A DNA stretch of 13,536 bases from Deltaproteobacteria bacterium (GCA_019308705.1 JAFDHW010000020.1:1-13536), one strand, 5' to 3'; shown: positions 6,501 to 12,829, numbered from the stretch's first letter. Notes: generated by a model not told the origin, from the letters alone. A program made the numbers and translations.

Positions 6501-8720
6501 ATGAGCCTTGCCGCGGCCTCCGCGGATTCCTCCTCCTTCGTGCGGCAGGCCCCTGCCGCCGCCCGGACCGCCGCCGTGCCCCGGCCCATGTTCCTGGTTT
6601 CCGCGGACAGGGCGCTGGTGCTGGTGGACGATACCGGCATGCAAACCCTTTCCGCCGCGGACGTGGCCTCGGCGCTGGGAGTTTCCCAGGACCGGGCCGA
6701 GGACATCATCGTCTCGGGCAACCTCTCCCTCAAGGAGGACGGCGAGCCCGTGGCCTATCGGCCCGCCGAGGACGGCTCCTTCCTCACCTTCTTCGGGCAA
6801 AGGCCGGATTCCGTGTACGAGCCTGCGGGCGTGATGCAAATGTCCATGGGCGCGGGCCTGACCATGGTCCTGGCCTCGGACGCGGACGCCGAGGAAAACA
6901 CCCCCGCGGTGCACGTGGAGGCGGACTGCTTCGTGGGCAGCGTGTTCGCCCCGGCCCCGGCCGCCGCAGCCCGCCCACAATCCTTCGTGGACACAGCCCA
7001 TGCGGAACAGGACGTGGTGGAGATCGGGTACTTGTTCTCCGACCCGGAGGCGGACTTCTGGGCCTGGGACACCCTGTACGCGGGCTTCGACGGGTTCGAC
7101 GCGGCCCAGCATTCCGTGGCCTCCCCGGGGCTTTCGCCCTGCGCGGGACCGGCGCGGCTCACCCTTTCCCTGGTGGGCGGCTCGGACACGGACGCGGACA
7201 TCGACCACCGGGTTTCCGTGACGGTGAACGGCCACGCGGCCGGCACGGTGGATTTTTCCGGCACCGGCCCGCACACGGCCACGTTCTCCCTGGACCCGGC
7301 CTGGCTCAACAGCGGGGGCAACACGGTGTCCATAAAGGCGCTTCTGCCGCCGGGCGCGCCCTATTCCGTGGTCTATGTGGACGGCCTGTCGTTGTCCTAC
7401 GATCGGGAGCTTTCCGCGTCCGACGGCTACCTGTTCATCCCCAGCGCCCCGGATTCGGCCGTCACGGTCACCGGGTTTTCCTCCGCCGGCATCACGGTCT
7501 TCGACCTCTCCGACCCCCGCAGGCCCGTGGTGGTGGATTCCGCCACGGTGGAGGAGCAGGACGACGGGAGCTTTTCCGTGTCCTTCACCCCCCGCACCCC
7601 GGGTGCGGCCCACGCGGCCGTGGAAACCAGGGCGGGACTCTCCCCCAGGCTGGAGCCGGATACGCCCTCGGATCTCAAAAACCCGGCCAACGGGGCTGAG
7701 TACGTAGTCATCGCCCCCCGGTCCCTGGCCGCCGGGGCCGCGGAACTGGCCGCCCTGCGCGAAGGCCGGGGGCTGAGCGCCGAGGTGGTGTTCCTCCAGG
7801 ACGTGCGCGACGAGTTCGGCCACGGCAAGAACCACCCCCGGGCGGTGCGGGAGTTTTTGGAATACGCCGCGGCCAACTGGGCCACGCCGCCGAAATACGC
7901 GGTGCTGGTGGGTAAGGGCACCCTGGACTACAAGGATGCGGGCGGGTTTTCCGACAACCTGTTCCCGCCCCTGCTCACGGCCACGCCGGACGGGTTGTTC
8001 GCCGCGGACATGTTGTTCGCGCCCCAGGATCCTCACGGCGGCCTGGCCATGTGCATCGGCAGGCTGCCGGTCACCAGCCCGGAAGAGCTTTCGGCCCTGG
8101 TGGACAAGATCCGGCGATACGAGGCCGCCGGTGGCTTCGGCGAGATGGTGCTGGCCGCCGGCGCGCCGGATGACTCCGGAGACTTTCCCGCGGATTCCGA
8201 TGGGCTGGCCTCCCTGGTGCCCGCGGCCTATCCCAAGAGGAAGGTGTACTTGTCCCAGGCGGACATCGCCACGGTCCGGACCGAGCTGGCCCAGGCCATG
8301 GCCGCCGGCGCGCCCCTGGTGACCTGGATGGGCCACGGCGGGTTCGACCGGCTGGACCAGCAGGGCCTGCTGACCACAGAGGACGCCCCGGCCATCGACA
8401 ACGCCCCGGCCGCGAGCGTGCTGTTCGCCATGACCTGCGCCGCGGGCCAGTCCCTGCCGGGGTACCGGTCCCTGTCCGAAGCCCTGGTTACGGCGTCCGG
8501 CGGCGCGGTGGCCGTGTGGTCGCCCTCGGGCATGGGCATCCACGCCGACGCGGCCCTGTTGTGCGAACAGGCCTTCCGCCTGCTGTTCGCGGACGGGAAA
8601 CGGGTGTTGGGAGAGGTGATCACCGGCGCACAGAACGCCTTCCGCAGGCAGAGGGGCGCTACGTACACCTCCCGCATATACAACCTGTTCGGCGACCCGG
8701 CACTGTCCATGCCGTGGTAG
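3570..8720 (+). CDS. Giant exported protein with SdrD B-like repeats and a C25 (gingipain-type) peptidase domain
   Basis: The 1716-residue product starts at ATG 3570, after AAAGGGG, and begins with a Sec signal peptide (hydrophobic 13-26, likely cut after AFA at 30). Domains in order: residues 31-270, an aromatic-rich beta domain opening with DGVLDQVY, like CBM9/DOMON modules; 276-870, five SdrD B-like repeats; about 871-970, an Fn3-like module; about 1010-1370, the beta-rich segments usual ahead of C25 catalytic domains; 1377-1716, peptidase C25. The likely catalytic pair is H1589 (GHGG) and C1623 (MTCAAG), 34 apart, close to the gingipain spacing. The protein ends right after the C25 motif FGDPALSMPW, with no sorting domain or membrane anchor, so how it reaches the surface is unclear. 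Gingipains cut after Arg or Lys, but specificity here cannot be read. It has its own promoter and directly precedes the radical-SAM locus. An upstream in-frame TTG at 3528 is rejected. Confidence 0.88.
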   Translation: MGRLTFHKIPLPWFAAVFLALLAVAPYAFAYPEPILDGVLDQVYLDYGTKTRYMDAQLNEVTGQANVPSATMYTLEAGQYLYIYYIQDPYNQNDSTYGVNSMHWGTRNSGIRNFASIRATDNGEFIFTDAAGNVVAHFLADMIHQDGTNTISGYSGMGFDGGDGAWLAGPVANQTKVEIVSTMHYNLNLTGYCAGRDCDLFGWDVSSDSPPVDEYFNPTDPNYADWVYYSGWEIRIDKSIFGATGFGWATGDHHNSPSKMCSIGADCATYLSLGSASIGDRVWYDTDGDGVQDTGEPGISGVTVNLVDPRDGRTIDSVVTGVNGTYVFEQLSNAYYIVQVDETTLPAGFASTTANGSPPNFSVSYVNDVCGADCIVRDGATYTNAYYIDLDAGQFYQGADFGFKPSGAAIGDYVWCDANDNGLQEPGEPGLGGVTVELLDMSTGSPVVSATMTTDPSGRYLFTGVSEGGYKVRVADVNFLAGGPLEGYTLTAGLQSSDNPTTNLEVSADQQLLTVDFGFYKDLGTIGQIVWFDEDNDGIKDPSESGAENVTLDLYKDLDGDGELDPTDTFIAQAVTDFQGLYQFSGVDYGDAAGADYLVTVSDIFNVVGTYALTTYDAGLGRYNDPYPVHLDPSNQDVATANFGYNKAGSIGNMVWVDADQDGVRDAGERGVNGVTISLWAPNKKGVYKVVDTTTTDAAGAYLFSHLGAGDYQVTITVPAGYFMSQDGTGSDWTPSPQGPITLVGRESYLSADFALWQPTYSLGDRVWFDYDEDGVQDATEEGAEGVTVALYLDEDGDGVIDPLEMAVASDTTDYTGNYLFPNLTNGDYIVKVTDTYGMLTGSTLTTGNEPYAHTVAGADHLAADFGYKQPQPTAAVLGSFSAVAEGSGARVSWSTSTQAGTVGFVLVRVEPGGEQTPVGGFLPALAASRVGGRYTATDPGAVPGCEYRLFEVTAHGRYLPLGRTPLSGAPRAGPRAMSLAAASADSSSFVRQAPAAARTAAVPRPMFLVSADRALVLVDDTGMQTLSAADVASALGVSQDRAEDIIVSGNLSLKEDGEPVAYRPAEDGSFLTFFGQRPDSVYEPAGVMQMSMGAGLTMVLASDADAEENTPAVHVEADCFVGSVFAPAPAAAARPQSFVDTAHAEQDVVEIGYLFSDPEADFWAWDTLYAGFDGFDAAQHSVASPGLSPCAGPARLTLSLVGGSDTDADIDHRVSVTVNGHAAGTVDFSGTGPHTATFSLDPAWLNSGGNTVSIKALLPPGAPYSVVYVDGLSLSYDRELSASDGYLFIPSAPDSAVTVTGFSSAGITVFDLSDPRRPVVVDSATVEEQDDGSFSVSFTPRTPGAAHAAVETRAGLSPRLEPDTPSDLKNPANGAEYVVIAPRSLAAGAAELAALREGRGLSAEVVFLQDVRDEFGHGKNHPRAVREFLEYAAANWATPPKYAVLVGKGTLDYKDAGGFSDNLFPPLLTATPDGLFAADMLFAPQDPHGGLAMCIGRLPVTSPEELSALVDKIRRYEAAGGFGEMVLAAGAPDDSGDFPADSDGLASLVPAAYPKRKVYLSQADIATVRTELAQAMAAGAPLVTWMGHGGFDRLDQQGLLTTEDAPAIDNAPAASVLFAMTCAAGQSLPGYRSLSEALVTASGGAVAVWSPSGMGIHADAALLCEQAFRLLFADGKRVLGEVITGAQNAFRRQRGATYTSRIYNLFGDPALSMPW
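4395..6173 (+). repeat. Five in-frame SdrD B-like repeats inside the C25 protein
   Basis: Five copies begin at protein residues 276, 408, 524, 649 and 761, spaced 132, 116, 125 and 112 residues apart. Each opens with a variant of IGDxVWxDxDxDGxxDxxExG followed by xxVTVxL. It ends with a YxF or YLF strand and a DFGF-like close. The Asp-rich DxDxDG loops are typical calcium sites of SdrD B / Cna-B-like stalk domains. The repeats are diverged at the DNA level, so they are old duplications rather than a recent expansion. They probably form a rigid stalk holding the peptidase away from the cell or from the N-terminal module. Confidence 0.85.
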
Positions 8721-8771
8721 TTCGCCCCGGGAAGGACGCCCCGCGGACCCGTGCCGCCGGGAAAAAGTTTT

Positions 8772-8801
8772 TTGAAGCCGCCCCTATTTCCGTGCTATTA
8801 T
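8772..8801 (+). promoter_or_regulatory. Extended -10 promoter for the RiPP-like operon
   Basis: The -35 is TTGAAG (8772-8777). After an 18-base spacer comes TATTAT (8796-8801) with the TGC extension at 8793-8795. The GTGCTAT(A/T)AT core matches the one upstream of the C25 gene at 3530-3539, so the two transcription units may share a sigma factor or co-regulation. It lies in the AT-rich gap between the C25 stop (8720) and the pqqD-like start (8844). I see no strong terminator in that gap. Confidence 0.55.
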
Positions 8802-8843
8802 TATATATATTTGTTTTTTTACCCGGAGCGTCCCATCCGAGCC

Positions 8844-9143
8844 ATGAAAGCCCCCCACAGGCAGAACGTGATCGAAAAGGCCCCGGGCGTGGTCACCCGC
8901 GTCATTGCCGGGGAGACCATCCTGGTGCCCGTTTCCGGCAACGTGGCGGACATGCAGCGCATCTTTTCCATCAACGAGATGGGGGCCTTTTTGTGGGAGC
9001 TTATAGACGGCACGGCCAGCTTGGAGGAGTTGGCCTTCGCCGTGGCTGGAGAATTCGACGTGGACGAGGAAACCGCCCTGTCCGACGTGCTGGAATTCGC
9101 CCGGGGGCTTCTGGGCTCGGGGCTGGCCGCGGTGCGGTCATGA
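8844..9143 (+). CDS. PqqD-like RiPP recognition protein
   Basis: The 99-residue product fits the PqqD family (RiPP recognition element), a small winged-helix protein that binds a precursor's leader and delivers it to a radical-SAM enzyme. Characteristic features are the N-terminal strands (residues 15-30), FSINEMGAFLWELIDGTASL (41-60) corresponding to the family's 'N-x-x-G-x-x-I/LW-x-L-L/I-D-G' pattern, then helices through FDVDE and a C-terminal EFARGLLGSGL. The start at 8844 has only a weak GAG in front; upstream in-frame codons give an unlikely aromatic-rich extension. Its stop overlaps the start of the radical-SAM gene (ATGA), which ties the two together. It carries the normal full domain, so it is a stand-alone partner rather than a fusion. 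Confidence 0.85.
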   Translation: MKAPHRQNVIEKAPGVVTRVIAGETILVPVSGNVADMQRIFSINEMGAFLWELIDGTASLEELAFAVAGEFDVDEETALSDVLEFARGLLGSGLAAVRS

Positions 9144-10264
9144 GCGCCCTTTGCCCGGCGACGGACACGGACACCCTGGTCCGGTTTCTGGATTCCTTCG
9201 GCCACAGGGTGGCGGAAAAGGGCGTGCCCCTTTCCGGCAGCGTGGAGCTCACCGCCCGGTGCCACCTGGCCTGCGTGCACTGCTACGGCGGCGACCGCGC
9301 CACAGCCGCGGAAAAGCCTTCGGACCTGGAAACCACGGTGCTTTGCGAGCTCTTCTCCCAGATGGCCGCGGCCGGGTGCCTGTTTCTGCTGTTGACCGGC
9401 GGCGAACCGCTGGTGCGCAAGGACTTCGCGGCCCTTTACCGCCACGCCGCCTCCCTGGGCATGAAGGTTACGGTGTTCACCAACGCCACCCTGGTCACCC
9501 GGCGCGTGGCGGACCTGTTTTCCGCCTTTCCGCCCCAGGCCGTGGAGGTGACCCTCTACGGGACCACGCCGGAGGTCCACGACGCGGTGACCCGGACGCC
9601 GGGGTCCCACCAGCGGGCCATGGAGGGCGTGCGGCTCCTTTCCCGAACCCGTGCGCCCCTGGTGATAAAAACCATCCTCATGCGGCAGAACGCGCACCAG
9701 TTCCACGAGCTGGAAGGCCTGGCAGCCGGCCTGGGCGCGCGGTTCAGGTTCGACCCGGCGGTCTTCCCGAGGCTTTCCGGCGACCCGAAGCCCATGGAGT
9801 TCCGCGTTCCCGCGGCCGAGGCCGTGGAATACGACCTGTCCAGCGGAAAACGCCTTGCCCAATGGCGGGATTACTGGGAAAAGAACAAGGGCCGGGTGGT
9901 TTCCGGCGCGGGGTGCGGCGCGGGCCGGACCAGTTTCCACCTGGACGCGCAAGGGAGACTTTCCCCGTGTCTGATGATGGAAAGGCCCCGGGAAGACGCC
10001 CTGAAAGACGGTTTCGCCCCGGCGTGGCGCCGCCTGCGGAACCAGGTGCAAAACCAGGCCCTTGCCGAGCCGGAAGCCTGCGCGGACTGCGAAAAGAAGC
10101 TCATATGCGACTTCTGCCCCCCGTTCTTCGCCCTGGAGACCGGCTCGCCCAGGAAAGTGTCGGCCTACGTGTGCGAGATCGCGGACATCCGCCTGCGGAT
10201 GATACGCGGCCAAAGGAGGTTCCATGAAAAACAAGGACCAGCAAAAATCCCGGCGGCCCTATGA
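9140..10264 (+). CDS. SPASM-domain radical-SAM peptide-modifying enzyme
   Basis: The 374-residue enzyme uses S-adenosylmethionine and a [4Fe-4S] cluster to start radical chemistry on a peptide. The cluster motif CHLACVHC (C41, C45, C48) fits CxxxCxxC, and TGGEP (86-90) is the SAM-binding motif. The C-terminal SPASM region carries seven cysteines: C259, C277, C314, C317, C323, C326 and C345. That is the usual set for two auxiliary clusters, here as CX2CX5CX2C rather than CX2CX5CX3C. Related enzymes make thioether, C-C or other cross-links in RiPPs; the exact bond cannot be told from sequence. The start at 9140 overlaps the pqqD-like stop. The frame is open back to 8516, but that part runs through the C25 gene in another frame. 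The 3' end overlaps the precursor gene by 41 bases. Confidence 0.9.
   Translation: MSALCPATDTDTLVRFLDSFGHRVAEKGVPLSGSVELTARCHLACVHCYGGDRATAAEKPSDLETTVLCELFSQMAAAGCLFLLLTGGEPLVRKDFAALYRHAASLGMKVTVFTNATLVTRRVADLFSAFPPQAVEVTLYGTTPEVHDAVTRTPGSHQRAMEGVRLLSRTRAPLVIKTILMRQNAHQFHELEGLAAGLGARFRFDPAVFPRLSGDPKPMEFRVPAAEAVEYDLSSGKRLAQWRDYWEKNKGRVVSGAGCGAGRTSFHLDAQGRLSPCLMMERPREDALKDGFAPAWRRLRNQVQNQALAEPEACADCEKKLICDFCPPFFALETGSPRKVSAYVCEIADIRLRMIRGQRRFHEKQGPAKIPAAL
10212..10219 (+). promoter_or_regulatory. Strong Shine-Dalgarno site of the precursor peptide
   Basis: AAAGGAGG lies four bases before the ATG at 10224, inside the end of the radical-SAM gene. It is the best ribosome site in the window and fixes the start of a 60-codon gene. 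It suggests the peptide is made in excess over the enzymes, as expected for a precursor. Confidence 0.75.
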
Positions 10265-10406
10265 GAAACCCCGCCTGACGGCCATCGAGCTGGCCGCGGA
10301 CGAGGTCCTGGCCGTGGGGTGCAAGGTGGCCTCCGGCGTGCGGGGGTTCGACAACGCCGGGCCTTCGTGCGCCATGCCCCGGCGCTGCTACGGCCCCGGC
10401 TCCTGA
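10224..10406 (+). CDS. RiPP precursor peptide candidate, 60 residues, three Cys
   Basis: The leader is basic and polar: M1-R11, then P12-Y-E-K-P16 and LTAIELAADEVLAV (18-31), the kind of segment that pairs as a strand with a PqqD-like partner. The likely core starts at G32-C33-K34 and runs to G59-S60. It has Cys at 33, 49 and 55, is rich in Gly, Ser, Arg and Pro, and ends in CYGPGS. No membrane segment or Sec signal is present. Support for a real gene: the strong ribosome site, its place between the radical-SAM and kinase-like genes, and Cys clustered at the C-terminal half, as in radical-SAM thioether peptides. The Cys side chains are the obvious modification sites, but ring pattern and cleavage point are unknown. 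GCK at 32-34 follows a hydrophobic VLAV stretch that could mark the leader-core junction (inference). Confidence 0.8.
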   Translation: MKNKDQQKSRRPYEKPRLTAIELAADEVLAVGCKVASGVRGFDNAGPSCAMPRRCYGPGS

Positions 10407-10410
10407 CCCC

Positions 10411-11310
10411 ATGGAAGGGGACCTGTGCGCCGTGCCCGGCTATGCCATGGCCGGCCTGACCGTGCGCGTGACGGGTCCGCCCGGGCTTTCCCTCCCGGAC
10501 CCCGGCCCCACCTACGCCCCCTTTCACCTGGACGAGCCCCCCGCCAGGCCGGACATCCTCGTGCGCGTGGTCCCGGAACCCGGCCCCCGCCGCGGCAAAA
10601 CCACCCTCCTCTTTTCCGGCGGCCCGGCCTGGAGCCTCTACCGGGAAAACGGCGGCTTCATCCTGGAGTTCTCCCCCCCGGAACAGGAAGGCCCCCTGTG
10701 GGTGGCCCGCGCGGACGCCGGCTTTTCCTCGGTGGACATCTTCTGCCGGCCCAGGGAGGGCCGCCTGGCCTTCCACCCCCTGGGCTACCCCGGCGGCCAG
10801 CTGTTGCTCCTCCACGCCCTGGCCCGCAGGGGAGGGGTGCTGGTCCATGCGGCCGGGTTCGCCTACAAGGGCCGCGGCTTCTTGTTCCCGGGCCGGTCCG
10901 GGGCGGGAAAGACCACCCTGGCGCGCCTGGCCCGGGGCCACGGGGAGCTTTCCGCCTTCACCGACGACCGGGGAGCCGTCACCGCGGGCCCGGCCGGGCC
11001 GGTGTGCCACGGCACGCCCTGGGCCGGGGAGGCCGGGGTGGCAAAAAACGTCTCCCTGCCCCTTTCGGGCCTGCTCTTTTTGGCCCACGGCCAAACGCCC
11101 CGTCTCACCCGGTTGAAAAAGGGCGAGGCCCTAAGGCGGCTTCTGCCCACGGCGTCCATTCCCTGGTACGACCCCGGAGGCAGGGACCCGGCGCTGGGCC
11201 TGTGCGGCTCGATGAGCGAAAACGTGCCGGCCTGGGAGTTCGCCTTCACCCCGGGCGAGGAATCCCTTTCCGCCCTGTGCAGCCTTCTGGAGGAGCAATG
11301 CGGCGGGTAA
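10411..11310 (+). CDS. HPr-kinase-like P-loop protein of RiPP loci
   Basis: The 299-residue product has an N-terminal mixed region (1-140) and a C-terminal HprK/PEPCK-like nucleotide-binding fold. Visible motifs are VLVHAAG (143-149), Walker A GRSGAGKTT (161-169), FTDDRGAV (183-190) and HGTPWAGE (200-207). HprK-related proteins with this HGTPW segment recur beside PqqD-like proteins and nucleotidyltransferases in RiPP-type loci, where they are thought to phosphorylate a peptide or partner. The true HPr-kinase N-terminal domain is absent, and its HPr substrate is not encoded here. The start at 10411 is four bases after the precursor stop with no clear ribosome site, so it probably depends on coupling; M13 (10447) is an alternative start. 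Confidence 0.8.
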   Translation: MEGDLCAVPGYAMAGLTVRVTGPPGLSLPDPGPTYAPFHLDEPPARPDILVRVVPEPGPRRGKTTLLFSGGPAWSLYRENGGFILEFSPPEQEGPLWVARADAGFSSVDIFCRPREGRLAFHPLGYPGGQLLLLHALARRGGVLVHAAGFAYKGRGFLFPGRSGAGKTTLARLARGHGELSAFTDDRGAVTAGPAGPVCHGTPWAGEAGVAKNVSLPLSGLLFLAHGQTPRLTRLKKGEALRRLLPTASIPWYDPGGRDPALGLCGSMSENVPAWEFAFTPGEESLSALCSLLEEQCGG

Positions 11311-11759
11311 GGGCGGGGAAGGCCGGAGCCGGGGAGCTTTTCCGGGAACTTTTGGAGCAGGGCGTCACCGTGCGGTTGCGGGTCACCGGCGGCAGCATGA
11401 AGCCCGCCATCCGCTCCGGCGACGTGGTGTTGGTGCGTCCCGTGAATGGGCGGCGGATCGCACCGGGCGACGTGGTGTTGTTTGGCGATGCCTCGGGAAA
11501 GATGGTGCTGCACCGGGTGGAAGCCGTGGAAAGGAAACCCGGCGGCACGGTCCTGCGCACCCGGGGCGACGCCGCCGTCCACCCGGACCTGCCCGTACCG
11601 TTGGGGCAGGTATGGGGGGTGGTGGAAACCGTCCTGCCCCGGCCCTGGTGGTGGCCCGTGCAAAGGGCCGCCGCGGGGCTTATCTCTTGCCCCCGGCCAG
11701 GGCGCGCAACAGCCGGGCCGCCCCGGAAGCGGCCATCCTGCCCGCAGAAGCCAGCCTGA
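11298..11759 (+). CDS. S24/S26-type serine peptidase, soluble, Ser-His type
   Basis: The 153-residue protein has the core of the signal-peptidase/LexA clan: RVTGGSMKPAIRSGDVV (28-44) with nucleophile S33, PGDVVLF (57-62), MVLHRVEAV (69-77) with H72 where bacterial signal peptidase I has Lys, and RGDAAVHPD (89-97). The His suggests the S26B (SipW/ER-type) Ser-His arrangement. Signal peptidases normally have an N-terminal membrane helix; here residues 1-28 are polar and charged, so the protein looks cytoplasmic. In this locus it is the natural candidate for removing the precursor's leader (inference). GGAGGAG lies just before the ATG, and the start overlaps the previous gene by 13 bases. Its last 80 bases overlap the convergent nucleotidyltransferase gene, so the low-complexity C-terminus (about 127-153) may not be conserved. 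Confidence 0.8.
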   Translation: MRRVRAGKAGAGELFRELLEQGVTVRLRVTGGSMKPAIRSGDVVLVRPVNGRRIAPGDVVLFGDASGKMVLHRVEAVERKPGGTVLRTRGDAAVHPDLPVPLGQVWGVVETVLPRPWWWPVQRAAAGLISCPRPGRATAGPPRKRPSCPQKPA

Positions 11760-12780
11760 GCAGCCTGCCCCGGGCCCCGCGCTCCCCGGCGGGCCCCGGG
11801 TCCGCGGCGGGAAAGGCCACGTCCCGGAAAAACGCCGCCCTGCCCCGCCAGCCCGGGATGCACCCGGCCAAAAGCACCTCCCCCAGCCTGTCCATGGATT
11901 CGCCCCGGGCGCGCAGGCCCAGGATGGCCTTCTCGTGGGGCCGAAGCCCGGGCAGGCCCTCAAGCAGGGCGGACAGGTCCCGGCCGAACACCTCCTGGAC
12001 CAGCCAGCCGGAAAGCGCCAGGGGCCGGGGCTGGCCCATCTCCCATGCCCGCCGCGCCGCGGATCGGCACAGGGCCTTCCCGCCCTGTTCCAGGAGCAGG
12101 TCAAGGTCCAAAAGCCACACGAGCCGGGAGAAGGAATGCTTCAGCCCGTGCAGGGAAAGGAACAAAAGCCCGTCCTCCGGGCAGGGGGTCAGAAGGTTTA
12201 TGAACCCCTCCAGGGGCGCGGCGGCCTCCCACACCGGGGCCATGCCCGCGGGAACCAGCCGGGCCCGGGCGGGCACCCGCTCCACGGCCAGCAGGTGAGT
12301 GTGCAAATCCACGCGCGCCGCCGGGCCGAAGAACAGGTGGGGAGCCCGCGGTTGCGCGCCGTAGCCCAGCCCCTCCAACACCTCCGCCAGGGCGGGCCTC
12401 TGCTCCTCGCGCACCAGCAGGTCCACGTCCTCCATGGGCCGCTGGCCGGGGTCCGGATACACCGAAAACGCCAGGGACGCGCCCTTGTGCACCATCACGG
12501 AAAGGCCCGTGCCTTCCAGGGCGCGGTCCAGGTTCGCCAGGGCCTCGCGGGCCAGGGTGTTTTTCGCGGCTGCGGCCAGGTACCGGCGCTTCAACCCTTC
12601 GGGCGGCGTGCGGCCCGCCCGGGAAAGCCGCTCCCACAGGAACCCGGAAAGTCCCTCCTCCCCGGCCAGGGCGGCCAGGGCGTCGTCGTCCACCTTCCCG
12701 GGGTCCGGCGCGCCCCCGGCCAGGACATCCAGGAGGAAGCGGGCCTCGGCCCCGGCCTTGATTATTCGCGGCCGTTTCAT
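11680..12780 (-). CDS. NTP_transf_5-type nucleotidyltransferase
   Basis: The 366-residue product belongs to the uncharacterised nucleotidyltransferase family often found in RiPP and lasso-like loci with HprK-like and PqqD-like proteins. Motifs: VMVHKGASLAFSVYPDPG (95-112), RPMEDVDLLV (114-123) with the metal-binding pair D118/D120, and RVDLHTHL (156-163) supplying a third carboxylate. The rest is helical with many Leu, Arg and Ala. The family is expected to transfer a nucleotide or other group from an NTP; the acceptor is unknown. The gene runs opposite to the operon, converges on the S26-type peptidase with an 80-base overlap, and diverges from the outer-membrane gene. No strong ribosome site precedes the ATG (12778-12780), so the start is less certain than the rest. 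Confidence 0.82.
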   Translation of the reverse strand: MKRPRIIKAGAEARFLLDVLAGGAPDPGKVDDDALAALAGEEGLSGFLWERLSRAGRTPPEGLKRRYLAAAAKNTLAREALANLDRALEGTGLSVMVHKGASLAFSVYPDPGQRPMEDVDLLVREEQRPALAEVLEGLGYGAQPRAPHLFFGPAARVDLHTHLLAVERVPARARLVPAGMAPVWEAAAPLEGFINLLTPCPEDGLLFLSLHGLKHSFSRLVWLLDLDLLLEQGGKALCRSAARRAWEMGQPRPLALSGWLVQEVFGRDLSALLEGLPGLRPHEKAILGLRARGESMDRLGEVLLAGCIPGWRGRAAFFRDVAFPAADPGPAGERGARGRLLRLASAGRMAASGAARLLRALAGGKR

Positions 12781-12808
12781 TAGACAATCAGAGGCAATCC
12801 CTTATGCT
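12781..12808 (+). promoter_or_regulatory. Possible promoter of the outer-membrane protein gene
   Basis: TAGACA (12781-12786) is five of six for a -35. TATGCT (12803-12808), 16 bases later, is four of six for a -10. It sits in the 49-base gap between the divergent starts at 12780 and 12830, directly against the nucleotidyltransferase start codon. I see no clear promoter for the opposite strand in the same gap. Confidence 0.4.
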
Positions 12809-12829
12809 GACATTCTCCGCGGAGGTCCC

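Noticed and set aside
3741..8543. Minus-strand open frame of 1600 codons opposite the C25 gene
   Set aside because: It is the antisense shadow of a GC-rich gene: composition is dominated by V, G, H, R and Q, with no domains or signal, while the + strand frame shows five repeats and an intact peptidase domain.
8516..9139. N-terminal extension of the radical-SAM frame by 208 codons
   Set aside because: It would overlap the end of the C25 gene and all of the pqqD-like gene in another frame and adds only low-complexity sequence; the ATGA overlap start at 9140 fits the family length.
8819..10234. Minus-strand open frame of 471 codons opposite the pqqD-like and radical-SAM genes
   Set aside because: Shadow of well-supported + strand genes with conserved Cys motifs; the translation looks random.
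10425..11297. N-terminal extension of the S26-type peptidase by 291 codons
   Set aside because: It lies over the HprK-like gene in another frame and reads as Pro/Gly/Arg-rich shadow; the start at 11298 has a GGAGGAG site.
12434..12829. N-terminal extension of the outer-membrane protein by 132 codons
   Set aside because: It overlaps the nucleotidyltransferase gene and would bury the clear signal peptide that begins at 12830.
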